Shown here in pieces: positions 46,651 through 60,200 of a stretch of DNA of 64,000 nt. A program made the translations under genes and the position numbers. Source of the DNA: Bolinopsis microptera (lineage: Eukaryota; Ctenophora; Tentaculata; Lobata; Bolinopsidae); NCBI RefSeq assembly GCF_026151205.1, contig NC_087074.1, positions 10,697,226-10,761,225 of the forward strand. Reading direction: 5' to 3'. Below the pieces are notes generated by a model that was not told the origin of the DNA, searched no databases, and saw only the letters and a program-made list of their open reading frames with translations. Within the stretch, counting starts at the first letter, position 1; each line of letters opens with the position of its first letter.

Positions 46651-47717
46651 AGTGTCAGAGGATTGGGAATTGGGATTCCTGTCAGCCAAACATGATAATT
46701 AATATGTGGGTAACTGTTAAGTTTTAACTGAATTAAGTTGTCCAGGAATTGAATCCACCCCGCCTTTCTTGGAATATATTTTTAGGTGGCATGAGACTGT
46801 CGCCTTAATCTAAGACAACATATTTATATTCACTGAGTATATCTAGTCACGAGAAATTATTTCCCTAATTATCTTGAAACACCGGGATTGGTTCATCATA
46901 TTTTTAGTTTCTTACAGATTGTCGTGAAGCGAATAAACGTCAGAATTAATCTTCCTTAAATGGCACGTTTTAAATGGTTTTGTATTGTTAACTAAAACGT
47001 TTATTTTGTTATGAGTGTTGACCTTTTCAGAAGATTTTGTTGGCGAATGTCCTTTGTCTATGTTTAATCAAGTTCAATGTAAATTTAATCTAAACTTCTA
47101 CTATACACTAATTTTTAAATTCGATTTTATTGTAAACTGTTTTTAGATTGTTACGATTTAGTTTCCGTTGATATGCGAATGGCATCCAAGCGTTGGCGAA
47201 ATTAATAGATAGGATCGGAGTCGGCTGTCAAATTGTTCGCTGAATAAACTAATTTCAGCTTGATTAGTTGATTAGTTGATTAGTTGATTAGTCGATTAGT
47301 TGATTAGTTGATTAGTTGATTAGTCGATTAGTTGATTAGTTGATTCCTGAAATTCAGAGGAAAACGAAATAGCTGCATTCTGTAAAACGTAATATCTCTA
47401 TAAAGTTACTTTGTACTGGTCAAATACACGATTATAATACAAATTTGTATCACAATTATATATCATAATTATAGTCTACACTGTTGTATTAATCAATCAA
47501 TGTAACGCGTTTGAAATAGAAAACAAATTATTGTTATCGTTAACATAACATGATACACCACATCAAAAACATTTTAAAAAATATTATATCATTGTTGTTG
47601 TTGATTGTATGATGTTTAAACTGTGATATAAATCACAATTGTTGTTAATTAGTAATTATATATATAATAACATTTATAAACAAAAGAGCACCTAAAGAGG
47701 CTCAGCAAAGTGCTGGC
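46651..47717. other. Intergenic region between two convergent genes
   Basis: AT-rich with no gene. An 8-bp tandem repeat (TTGATTAG, some TCGATTAG) lies at about 47258–47345. Confidence 0.55.
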
Positions 47718-47932
47718 CTATTTACGCTTACGAAGACTCATTCGTTCAATATGTCTCAAAGTAAATAAACTCCTCCATCCTACTCTATCTCTTGCTAAGT
47801 TCACTAAGTTGGTAAAATCATCTTCATTTTTCAAATAAATTTGTCTCTTAAATAGGTCCTTTTTCACAATAATATCATACAAATTAGTCCTGTGTCTACC
47901 CACTCGTCCCTTTAGTGTTTGACATCCTAGTG
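47718..47932 (-). pseudogene. LINE ORF2 3'-end relic
   Basis: It reads QTLKGRVGRHRTNLYDI, then NLARDRVGWRSLF before a stop. The basic GR.GRP-like stretch followed by (A/S).DR..W(R) is the usual C-terminal tail of several LINE ORF2 proteins, also seen in the LINE at 57.4 kb. Confidence 0.5.
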
Positions 47933-48156
47933 TAGCAAATAACAGAGACTGGTAGGCAGGTGTGTCGTTGTCACTGCGTAGAATTAGTAATTACACTAAA
48001 GAAAATCACCTCACTTTCTGCGATTATTTGAATATAATTTAAAAATTTCCCAATGAACAACTCTCTTTAGTTCATAACCCATTAGTCTATTTAGTATTTA
48101 CAATAGCTAACGTTAGCTCAGTTTACGATATAGTCATCTTGATAAACCTTATTGTG

Positions 48157-48236
48157 CTACAGCAGAACCTGCAGCAGGAGGAAGAAGGTCAAAATTCCAG
48201 GTCCTAATTTTACACCAACTCCCAAAACCAGCTCAT
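48157..48236 (-). CDS. Surface gene last exon: hydrophobic C-terminal tail
   Basis: It follows ATATTTTCAG and reads DELVLGVGVKLGPG, then ILTFFLLLQVLL and the TAG stop (48157–48159). A terminal hydrophobic segment with no cytosolic residues fits a GPI signal. Confidence 0.75.
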
Positions 48237-51200
48237 CTGAAAATATGTAGATTAAATCTCTGAATTCTTTAGGTAAATTTGGAGTTACTTTTTAAAGTTT
48301 GTACTTATATTTTTAATCTAAACTTTTATCGGGTGTTAACGTCGGAATATTCCTACTGTTGACTGGTCTCTCAAGAAGTGTCCAGAAATATTACCAAGCA
48401 CAGTGAGAGTCATAGAATCAGATATAGTTTCGTTCAGTTTACAAGTCAGTTCTACGGTTATCACTCCTGATTGTTCCACTGTAAGGTCTACAAGTTTCAG
48501 TGTGTACGTTGTGATGTAGGTTGCTGGGTCGAAAGATTCCTCAATGAATATAGTGGCCCTGATAATAAATGGAATTTAATTTCTTCAAGAGTATCAATAA
48601 TAAGACTTAATTTTTAAGTAGTACCCTGGAATCTGGATATATAAGCAACATCAAAAACTAGGCACTGATGAAATGTATCATGTTATTTTGAGTTTAAAAT
48701 TGTATATGTGCAATTTGATTAAAATTCGATCCAATTTAATATTGAATTTCATTACCATGATTACGGACAAAACTTACTTATTATCCACAAGGTCAGTGTC
48801 ATCAAGCTTCCAAGTTACTCTCTCTGGAACCGGCTTAGCAATCACATGTACATCTAAAATCAGTTCCTCGCCATTGTTTAACTTCTGATCTTCTACAAAA
48901 GTTTTGGTAAATGTCATCGGAACTGAAATGTTATAGCTTTAGAAGTTTATAAGTTTATAAGTTTATAGTGTCATAAAGTCCGGTAAAACTTCACCAGAAC
49001 TGATCATCATTAATTCACTTTTCTGTCCATAATTTCAGGATCAGAATTGTAATTTTTATCTCACCTCTGATTTCAACGGGATGACTAGGCACTATCGGTC
49101 CTTGATAAATGTGGAACTGTTCACCGTTCAGATCACTTGATACTTCAGCGAATCTCTTCCGTCTGTTTTTTAAGCACAAGTCTGTACAGCCAAAACTGAA
49201 AGTGTTGATGAATTATGAATAAAGTCATAAGGATTGGATACAGTCGAGTTATATAAAATGAGTATATAAAATGATAATTAAATGATTGATGAAGTAAACA
49301 CATATTCTAAAGATTAATCCTTGAGCTAACTTCCCGGGAAATGGAAAAGGTTCTATTTTATTTTACTTTTACGGAAGAAAATTAATTTAGGAAGGCCGAC
49401 TTTGAATATTCTTTAAACAGATGGTTTTTGAATGTGTTAACGTTTACAAAAAGAGTTCAACTACACTCAATGAAGATGCCTGCCTACATAGCTCAATGAA
49501 TATAATCAATAATGACATCATAATACCATTACCTGTTATCCGAAAGACTACAGACTTTTATAACAGCGTGAATGTAGATCGGAGTCTGGCTGTCCAAAAA
49601 GCTAAAAGCTTTAAAGATAAATCGTTTAGATTTGGGGTCTGAATGAGGCTGCAAATTCGAGTCTGTTTCAATAAACTTGAAGGTGGAGTCCACGATGCAC
49701 CTGAAATGAATTTAAATTAAGTAAAAGTAAAACCTAAAGGTCACAACATATTTATCTAGCTATATGGAAATTAAATTCCCTTCGTTAATATTTCACTTAA
49801 AAAAAGCTTTGAAATTATGGATATAACTATAAGCTATAGTTTCGTGCTTTCTAAAAAGAAAACAGCATCGTTATCACTATTTTAACTCAGTCACACTCAC
49901 TACTGTGTGATATGAAATATGAATACTATTTATGGCACGTTGAGACAGCAATAATCCAATCAGCTTCCAGCGTTGACCAATCAAAATGTTTTCACCCCCC
50001 CCCCCGCATAGGGGTAGGTGAAAACATGTTTCACCTCCCCCGTTGGGGGGGGGGGGGGTAGCGGGGGCGGGATCGTATGGCCACTGGACTCCCAATTAAA
50101 GAACTGACCCTTCCTTCACCAAGTCGTAGGACAAGTTTCCATCCTCCTCAGTTTCACTGTCCTTTGCCTGTATTCTGACCACACCCAGAGACTGGTCTGG
50201 ATCTAATGAATCCAGTGTGACCTGGTTATGTGTTTTAGTTTATCAAAGCTATTCTTCTCAGTGCTTAAGTGATTATTGTTGGGAATATCATAAGTTGCTA
50301 TAAAGTGGTAAAGAATCGAAATTTTATTCCATCCTAATTAACACATCCCAATCAACTCCTAAATTGGTTTAAAGACTTTAAATTTCAGATGATACATGGT
50401 CTTTATATTGATCCAAGGTCTTTATATTCCATGGTATAGTTGCAAAATGAAGTTGGCGATGAGTACTACAAATCAGTGGATTACAAATTTCACACAAGAC
50501 CTGCATGTTGATATTAGCGTTAAGTGTTAGCTGAAAGGGAAAGTTGACCACTTTGTTGGCATATGTTGCGTCCTCGTAGATATCTAGAAGGAAACGTAGC
50601 GAACCTTCACCCGTCACCTTTTCCACAATGGCTGCACCCTTTACCTCCCAAGATGCATACTTGGTGGCACCTGGGAAATTAAAAAAGTGTCTATCATGAT
50701 TGTGGTTACATTTAAGATTTATCAAGTTTTTATTTTTTAACTTTTAGCTTTTTTTCTTTATAAATCTAGCAACTTTCGATCCGACAAAACTGCTCCGTCA
50801 AACTATCTTTTATCGTTTAAAACGTAAATTGCAATTTGAATTGTGTTTAAAAAGTATAATTATAGTTCATAGATAATAAAAACTTGTGAATGTGCAGTTT
50901 TTGTTAACTGTTGATAATCTAGCTCTCTTATCTCTATTTTATCGCTACATTATAACTGCCATTGTGCGGGTACTGTGTTTTTACTTTATACAAGTACAAG
51001 TACACTATGGATGATGATGAAATGGATACTCTTCAAAGATTGTCAAATTACTCTTCCTACATTACCGAACACCATCAGGTCTATAACGCTTGGGTCACTG
51101 AACTCGCGGGAGCTAGATGAACTGTGAGGCAACTTGGTCGTTTAGCTCCGGACAGTCTATGCAACGTCTATGCAACGTCCATGCAACAACAAAAGAACCG

Positions 51201-54200
51201 TCTATGCAACGTCTATGCAACGTCCCTGCACAATGAACACTCTATGCACACTCCCTGCACGGTCAGTCTATGCAACGTCTATGCAACGTCTATGCAACGT
51301 CTATGCACCGTCCCTGCACAGTACCATATGAACACCGGCTACTAGCCGGCTACTAGCCGGCTAGTAGCCACTTTTGTAATAACAGCTCCTCAACTTCACA
51401 TTACCAACCGGCTACTAACCGGCACTTGAAAAGTGGTCACTAGCCGGCTACTAACCGGCTACTAGCCGGCTAGTGACCACAAAGTGGCTACTAACCGGCT
51501 ACTAAGCGGTCACTAGCCGGCTATTAGCCGAGCTCTAAAGCAGACCTACTAGTAGCCACTTGGTGGTTACTAGCCGGTTAGTAGCCGGTTAGTAGCCGGC
51601 TAGTGACCGCTTTTCAAGTGCCGGCTAGTAGCCGGTTTAGAACCGGCTACTAATAGGTCTGCTTTAGAGCTCGGCTAATAGCCGGCTAGTGACCGCTTAG
51701 TAGCCGGTTAGTAGCCACTTTGTGGTCACTAGCCGGCTAGTAGCCGGTTAGTAGCCGGCTAGTGACCACTTTTCAAGTGCCGGTTAGTAGCCGGTTGGTA
51801 ATGTGAAGTTGAGGAGCTGTTATTACAAAAGTGGCTACTAGCCGGCTTGTAGCCGGCTAGTAGCCGGTGTTCATATGGTACTGTGCAGGGACGTTGCATA
51901 GACGTTGCATAGACGTTGCATAGACGTTGCATAGACTGACCGTGCAGGGAGTGTGCATAGAGTGTTCATTGTGCAGGGACGTTGCATAGACGTTGCATAG
52001 ACGGTTCTTTTGTTGTTGCACGGACGTTGCATAGACGTTGCATAGACTGTCCGGAGCTAAACGACCAACTTCCCATCTTATCCGATCGCAAAGTACTGTT
52101 ATCAAGCTGCAGGCTGAACTTCTGGAAAGCAAATCGAAGCAGTTGGAATCCGTGCACTCCAAGTCCACCGTCAAGACCAGCGTTCAGGACACTGTTCAAG
52201 CTGGGATAATCACATACAGTCAAGCTGTTTCAAAAGCCGCACCTGTACTCACAGAAGAGAGCTTGAAAAAGGTTGTACAGAATGTTATATCAGAAGAGGA
52301 TCCAACTAAGAATGTGTTAATATTTGGTTTCGAGGAGACTAGTGAAGAGAATCTGAGTCATGAAGTTAGCGAGATGTTTCAGCAGATTGAAGAAAAGCCA
52401 CACTTCGAAGCTGTCCGGGTTGGGAAGAAGTCAGCTGAAAAGATTAGACCAGTTAAAGTTTCTTTTGAAAATTCAAGTACAGTCCATCAGATATTAGTGA
52501 AAGCCAAAGAACTGAGACTGATTCCACGTCATAAAACTGTTTTCATTTCTCCGGACCAATCACCTGAGGAACGAACTATCCATCAACAGTTGGTCTTAGA
52601 GATGAAACAGATTGCCAAAGAAGACACAGATAAACATTATTATATCAGAAGTGATAAAATTTGTTGTAAGGACAAGGTAGTGGAGTGAACGATTTATAAT
52701 AATGTTTAATGATATACATCCATGAGTTGTTTTTTTTAACCGTTGCTATACTAACTTTTAATGTCAATAAGTAATTTGGTTTTAGATTTTTTATATCATA
52801 CTCATTCACTGAATATCTTAGTTTGGGGTATATTCATAGGCCAGCCGCTTTGACATCGGCAATCTTTATTTTTATTTGGATTGTTGATATAAGCGGGATA
52901 AAAATGCTTTATTTCATTTCATTTTCAATTAGATTAATTTCAATAATTTCCATGATATTTCACCTGTTCTATTGAATGAGCACTCAAATGATATCTTAAG
53001 TTCTCCTCCTCTGGTTATACCGTTACTGTAATCAATTTACTGGAAATTCCTATCATCTGAAAAATTAATTTATAGGAAAATTTACAAGGAAAAAAACGTA
53101 ATTTTCAAGACTTGATTTATAATCTTTTTTTAAGTTATAATTTATTTATTCTACCACCCGTCTCTTCAGCTCAATCGAAATTAAACGACAAAAATCTGCT
53201 AATAACTAACAAATATAACGGTAAATGAAGAGCATCTTACTTGGTTTTTGTAAATGACATGACTGTTATTATAAGATACCGTCGTACCGCATTTGTCTAA
53301 ATCTGTTCTGATTTCTTGAGAGTCTCCCTTAATCTCACACTCTGTAATGAAGTATTGACAACGTGATTTACGGTATAAAAATTCTATCAGATATTCAAAA
53401 ATAGATGCAAACAAACTCTAAAAATTATCAAATAAAATACCTTTGTCGTTGAGCAATATTGCATCAAAACTAATTTTCTCGGTAATGAACAACTTTATTC
53501 CGTATCCATCACAAGTGACAGTAGCCACTGAAGACAACAAAATATAAATTATCACAGACAGAAGAAAGAAATTAATTTCCAATCCCTGTTGGTAAATATG
53601 AAGTCAGAAATTTGGAAAATATTTCTCAATGAACATTGATCTATACAAAATATGAAAGTGTAATAATATTAACAAGTACTGAGGATAACCCGATTGAAAT
53701 TTATTCCTTATCAATGATAATTTCATTTGGAAACCATAATGTCTCCAAATCATATTTAGTAGATTAACCTGGTGGACAAGATGGGGATTCAGATAGGGTA
53801 CCGTCAGTGCACACCATTGACGACGGTCCAGTTATGACAAATCCGCTGTCGCACCTTATTTCGTATGTTGAGCCTGAATCAATCGTCGAATATGGAGATA
53901 TGATGCCTTGTTCGATAACGGGCATGCTACAAGGTGCTGAAAGGGAAAATCTGATTAAGGGTAAAAAATGCTTCCACAGTTCAAAGTATTTTAGATATAT
54001 ACACTTTGTAGCGACTTACTCATGATTCAAAAATAAATTCTAATTTTACAATCCACATTTTGAGGACAAAGAAAGTTTTATGTTTTATTACGAGAGACCG
54101 TCAAAGTTATTTTATGTGAGCTCTAACATCTTCAATGACCATAGTACACCCTTTACGAGGTGCCACTATTAAGTACAGTAATCTGTTCTGGATGATTCCA

Positions 54201-57200
54201 GTTTAAACAGATGAGGTGCAACAAAAAACTATGGATCTAGACCAGTAAAGGTCGATAAAAAACTACCAGGTTCGAGGGGCCAGCTACCCTTCAACCTTAA
54301 AATAGCTACTGAAACATCAATGAATAACCAAAAGTGGAGTGACTCTCGGAGTTCAAGGAGGGGTGTAGCCGGGATGAAGTGCTCTGGGCAAAGCCGCAAG
54401 GACCCCAGTGTGCAGATGAGAACAAAGAAGTCGCCTTATTTCAACAGTGTTATTAGTTCACAGCATATCACTCATGTGGACCCGGAGAAGGGGAGAGCAC
54501 TCCCATGCAACTTTATCAAACACAGCATTAATGTGGGAACGTGGAATGTGTAATCATTGGAGACCAGTTCCTCAAAACTGTATGAATTGTCACAGAATAT
54601 GTCAGCATATAAAATGGATGTCTTGGGGCTGACAGAGACGCACAGACCCGGCACTGGTGAGGTTACCTTGGATGATGGGTCCTCTTTATTAACTCAGGAA
54701 GAAGTGATGGGTACAGACGACAAGGAGTAGGTTTAGTCCTCTCGAAGAAGACTAAAAATTCATTGATTTCATACAGTCCGATATCAGAACGTATTCTTGC
54801 AGCGAGGCTGCACAGTCGACATATCAACATTTCGATTGTGATAGCTTATGCTCCAACTGAGGATGCAGCAGTCGGGGTAAAGGATGACTTTTATCAGCAG
54901 CTATCTGGGGCATTTGATGAACTACCAGCTCATGACGTGAAGTTTTTACTTGGAGATCTAAATGCTCGCATTGGCCAAGATAACTCAGCTTGGTCCGGTG
55001 TGATTGGTAAGCATTCCCTTCACGTTTCATCAAATGACAACGGCCTTAGACTATTAGATTTCTGTGCATTACATCAGCTGACAATCGGTGGGACGCTTTT
55101 CCAGCATCGTGATATTCATAAAGGAAGTTGGAAGTCTCCAGATGGCCGCACAGTAAATCAGATTGACCATGTCTGTATTTCTACCAAGTGGAGTCACTCT
55201 CTACTTGACGTAAGATCATGCAGGGGTGCAGACATTGGCTCCGATCATTATTTGGTTCGGGGTCAATTTAGAGTCAAACTTATGGCAGTTCAAAAAATGA
55301 ACGCCTCTCGTAGGATATCTCCAGCAATTGAGAATCTTAGAGATCAGTCCAAGGTTGAAGAGTACTGCATTGCTCTTCAAAATCGTTTTAGCTGCCTACC
55401 AATGGAGGAGAATCTTGATGGAGAATGGACATTAGTTAAGGATACTATTAAAGAAGTGTCTATGGAGGTACTGGGTGAGCGCCCACGGCGCAGAAAGCAG
55501 CAGCATTTGTCTCAAGAGACAAAAAGTCTTATTGCAGAACGCAGTAAGATTAAACAGATGGCGCCTAGTGACAACAACAATAGGAGCGAGTATTCTCGGG
55601 CCAACAAACTTGTCAAAAAAAGCTGCAGGAAAGACGACGAGAATTGGGCTCTTAGAGTTGCAGCAGATCTGGAAACAGCTGCTGTCCATGGCCGGCAAAG
55701 GGAAGTCTGGCAACGGATAAAAACACTGTCCGGTAAGAAGAATCGAAAATCAACTGCTGTAAGAGACAAATCCGGGAAGTTGATTGCTGATCCCTCTGCT
55801 CAGAGAGAGAGATGGGGAGAACATTTTTCGGAGCTATTAAACCCTCCTCCCACGAATGCGGATCTGTCTGACCTGGACCATCTTGAAGTGGTTCCATGCT
55901 TTCCTTATCTTGGTGATGGTGATGGTCCCCCCACTAGACTTGAGATTTTAAACTGTCTCAAAAAATTGAAGAACCACAAAAGTGCTGGGATCGACGAAAT
56001 CTCTAATGAGCAGTTAAAGTATGGGGCAAGTGGTCTTGTGGATAGGATGGAGAAATTGTTCTCTAAAGTTTGGAATTCAGAAGCAGTGCCTGACGACTGG
56101 TTGAAAGGCATCGTGATAATTGTACCAAAGAAGGGTGATACCTCTCATTGCTCCAATAATAGGGGAATCACTCTAAGATCTACAGCATCTAAACTGTATC
56201 AAATCATCATATTACAACGCATGAGTGACGGTTTAGAAAGTTTGCTACGAGACAATCAGTGTGGGTTTAGAAAGAACAGATCATGCATTGATCAGATTTA
56301 TTCACTCCGCACTATTATACATAACTGCATTGAATATAATCTCCCCCTGTATGTAAATTTTGTGGACTTCAAGGCAGCTTTTGATTCCATCGACAGGAAT
56401 TATATTTGGAAAGCTTTCAGTCATTATGGCCTGCCATGTAAATACATTCAAATAATACAGGCATTCTTTAATGGAACTGTTAGTGCAGTTAGACACAATG
56501 GTGAACTATCAGAATGGTTTGAAGTAAGTTCAGGCAGTGGCCAAGGAGACATTCAGGGTCCCCCACTTTTTAATGTCTGCCTCAATGTGGCTGCTGAGAG
56601 AACAGAAAGCAACAAAGTGGTGTCCCACGGAGCGGTTCTTCAAAGATCTATCAGTCCGCTTGTTGATGATATCACTGTGTTAGATACAGATTATGCAGAT
56701 GACATGGCTGTACTGGATAACAGCGAGGAAGGTCTTCAAGAAACAACTGACCTTTTGTGTATGTATGGTGCCCAGGGAGGTCTTAGAATCAATGGTAAAA
56801 AGACTGAGGCTATGGTCATTGGTAAAGCAACCTCTCAACGGCCATACACGAAAGAAGCCACAGTGAACATCACTGTTGAAGACACGCCAGTGCAGCAAGT
56901 TAGTGACTTTACGTACTTAGGTACAATTATTTCCAGCGACGGTACTATCGACCGTGAGCTGTCAGCTAGGATTCAGAAAGCTTCCGGAGCCTTCAATCAA
57001 CTGAGTAATATATGGAAAAACCGCAACATCCAGTCTTATACAAAGATCAGGATTTATAAGGCAGCAGTTTTGACAATATTGTTGTATGGTAGTGAGGTTT
57101 GGAACACAACCAAAAAGCAGCTACATCGCTTTGAGGTGTTCCATCAGCGTTGCTTGAGGAGAATACTTAGGATAAAATGGCTCGATCGGGTTAGAAACAC

Positions 57201-60200
57201 TGAAGTGCTGGAGCGTGCAAAGATAAATCCAGTAGAGATGTACATAGGAGCAAACCGCCTGCGTTGGTTTGGCCATGTCACCAGAATGCCAGACACTAGG
57301 CTTCCTAAGTACCTGCTTAACTGGACCCCTGCCCATGGGAAAAGATCTAGGGGCCGTCCAAGAAAGAACTGGAGGAAATGTCTGCTGGAAGATGCTGCGG
57401 CGTTTACAGGAAACACTGACATAGACCTAGAAGGAGCGAGCGAGATGGCTAGTGACCGCAAACTTTGGAGGGAGATGATACGTCACAAACGGGAGTTCAT
57501 TGGTGCAGGCCACTCGAATGATTGAGGAGACCTAATCAAGTAAGTCTAACATCTTCAAGGGCGAATCAAACTATTGCAGTTGTATGTTTACTGCAACGTA
57601 TAAGAAGACTATTAGCTAAAAGGGAATCAAAATATTATGGAAACAAGATCATACACAAATAATCGTCCTTAAACTTTTGTAGAACATTATTCTTAATTAA
57701 ATCACCTAGAACGTTGACCACAACTCCGTGGGTAGATACAGGTGAGTTTGGGTACTGTGTTGATGTTACCGAGCATTTGTATGTGAATGTTGACTGGTTA
57801 GCAAAATCAGCAAGCTTGGTAGCCTTGATGGTGAGTTCTGCCACCTGTATGCCGGTTACATTGACTGTACCGTTGCTGACATCATAGTTCGTAATATCCG
57901 ATACAGATACAGTCGTACCATCAGGAGCCTTCCAGACTACATTAACAGGGGTTCCACCTACGTCTAGTTCTCCTACTGCACAGGTCAACGTCTGATCCTC
58001 ACCAGTAATGACTGAATAAGTCACTGACGCTACAGCTGAAAGATGTATATGCTTATATGTAAATAAATCATTCAGTCTTTTTAAACTTTTGAAGATGGCT
58101 ATAATTTTTTCACCCTGGTCTACTGACCAGGAAGAAAAGTTAAAGTGGGCAAAAACAAGTGTTTTTTGCCCACCTCAGAGGTAGGCAGAGCATCTCAATG
58201 CTATCCTTTCGTGGGCTATCTTGGCCCAACCTCTCTTAAAAAAAGAAAAAAAAAGCCTAAATTAAGAAAGATTACTGCTGAAAAATTCGAATAAGACCTC
58301 GTTATACACATTGTGGTTTTCAAAATGTATCAAGATTACTCACTGAAAACGTTAGAGTTGACATCAGTCTCTTCTGGAGACGCTGATGTTTTTGCATGCT
58401 CGTCAGATTGAATGACACAGGTGAAAAGAGCATCAGCCGTGTTTTCACCAACAGGTATGGTCAGAATTGTAGTTTGACTGTTGGTGCCAGAAACGTAAGT
58501 TCCAACTTCAATAGCATAGCTGTCAGTACCGTCAGTTATAGCATCACCCGAAGGTTTCTTCCATGTTACCGCCTCCAGCTGCTTACTCAAACCACTTACT
58601 ACACAAGATATTGTAGCTTCTGTGTTTTTCAGCACTTCGCTACCCTTAGCTTTTACATCTGAAACAATCAGTCATTTAAAGTAAGCCCGCAATAAAAAAT
58701 ATCAACAGTATTGTACAGGAACTGAATCATTGAACTTTCTCAACTAAATTCACTGGATCCTATGATGAGTTTAATTTTGTTTTTACAGTAGGATGTAACA
58801 AGTTATATCTTAGATATAAAGTTAAAACAGCAGAGCATCATTTATGGGCAGTTATAAATACCACCAAGTCCTAAGAAACTTACCGAAAGTAAGGAAGTTG
58901 ACAACAATCTCTCTTTGAAAGTAGATGTTGCTGAATCCGAATATTCTACAGATTGCGCAGCACATTTGTATGTCGCGGGATTTGCAGCGACAGCTACACT
59001 TGTAAGAGTGGCAACATCGATGGTCAGAGTTGATGTCTGAATTTTGGTACCAGAGTCAGCTGATCCCTGTGCGATGGTGTACCCTGCACTATCACTTGTT
59101 ATATCAGCCCCAGCATTATCCTTCCACGACACAATAACATCTGTAACCACATCTCCGATATCACAAGTCAATGTCTGAGCCACAGCGGTGGTGGCTTTTT
59201 TAGGAGTCTCCGGAACGACGGCTAAAATAATTTGATTCTTTCAAACTCACAAAACATTTGGTATGTTAAAGTATCATTACATGTAGTTGTAACTAAAATA
59301 GCTTAAATTAAGAAAGATTACTGCTGCAAAATTTGAATAAGACCTCGTTATACACATTGTGGTTCTCAAAATGTATCAAGATTACTCACTGAAAACGTTC
59401 GAGTTGACATCAGTCTCTTCTGGAGACGCTGATGTTTTTGCATGCTCGTCAGATTGAATGACACAGGTGAAAAGAGCATCAGCCGTGTTTTCGCCAGCAG
59501 GTACGGTCAAAATTGTAGTTTGAATGTTTGTGCCAGAAACGTAAGTTCCAACCTCAATAGCATAGCTGTCAGTACCGTCAGTTATAGCATCACCCGAAGG
59601 TTTCTTCCATGTTACCGCCTCCAGCTGCTTACTCAAACCACTTACTACACAAGATATTGTAGCTTCTGTGTTTTTCAGCACTTCGCTACCCTTAGCTTTT
59701 ACATCTGAAACAATCAGTCATTTAAAGTAAGCCCGCAATAAAAAATATCAACAGTATTGTACAGGAACTGAATCATTGAAATTTCTCAACTAAATTCACT
59801 GGATCCTATGATGAGTTTAATTTTGTTTTTACAGTAGGATGTAACAAGTTATATCTTAGATATAAAGTTAAAACAGCAGAGCATCATTTATGGGCAGTTA
59901 TAAATACCACCAAGTCCTAAGAAACTTACCGAAAGTAAGGAAGTTGACAACAATCTCTTTGAAAGTAGATGTTGCTGAATCCGAATATTCTACAGATTGC
60001 GCAGCACATTTGTATGTCGCGGGATTTGCAGCGACAGCTACACTTGTAAGAGTGGCAACATCGATGGTCAGAGTTGATGTCTGAATTTTGGTACCAGAGT
60101 CAGCTGATCCCTGTGCGATGGTGTACCCTGCACTATCACTTGTTATATCAGCCCCAGCATTATCCTTCCACGACACAATAACATCTGTAACCACATCTCC

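Larger units (their letters stand above)
51007..52925 (+). mobile_element. ORF1-only non-LTR retroposon, interrupted by a palindrome
   Basis: The element carries an ORF1p-like protein and nothing else. A start-like frame at 51007 (MDDDEMDTLQRLSNYSSYIT) lies before the insert. Beyond it are a coiled-coil stretch (LQAELLESKSKQLES), an RRM-like core (KNVLIFGFEETSEENL, RPVKVSFENSS) and a C-terminal domain (SPDQSPEERTIHQQLVLEMK), with the stop at 52686–52688. The 3' region then reads CCAGCCGCTTTGACATCGG and GATATAAGCGGGATAAAAAT and ends in ATTTC units near 52925. No endonuclease or reverse transcriptase follows. The same 3' sequence follows the same ORF end at 22291–22715. It lies antisense in an intron of the surface gene. 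Confidence 0.7.
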
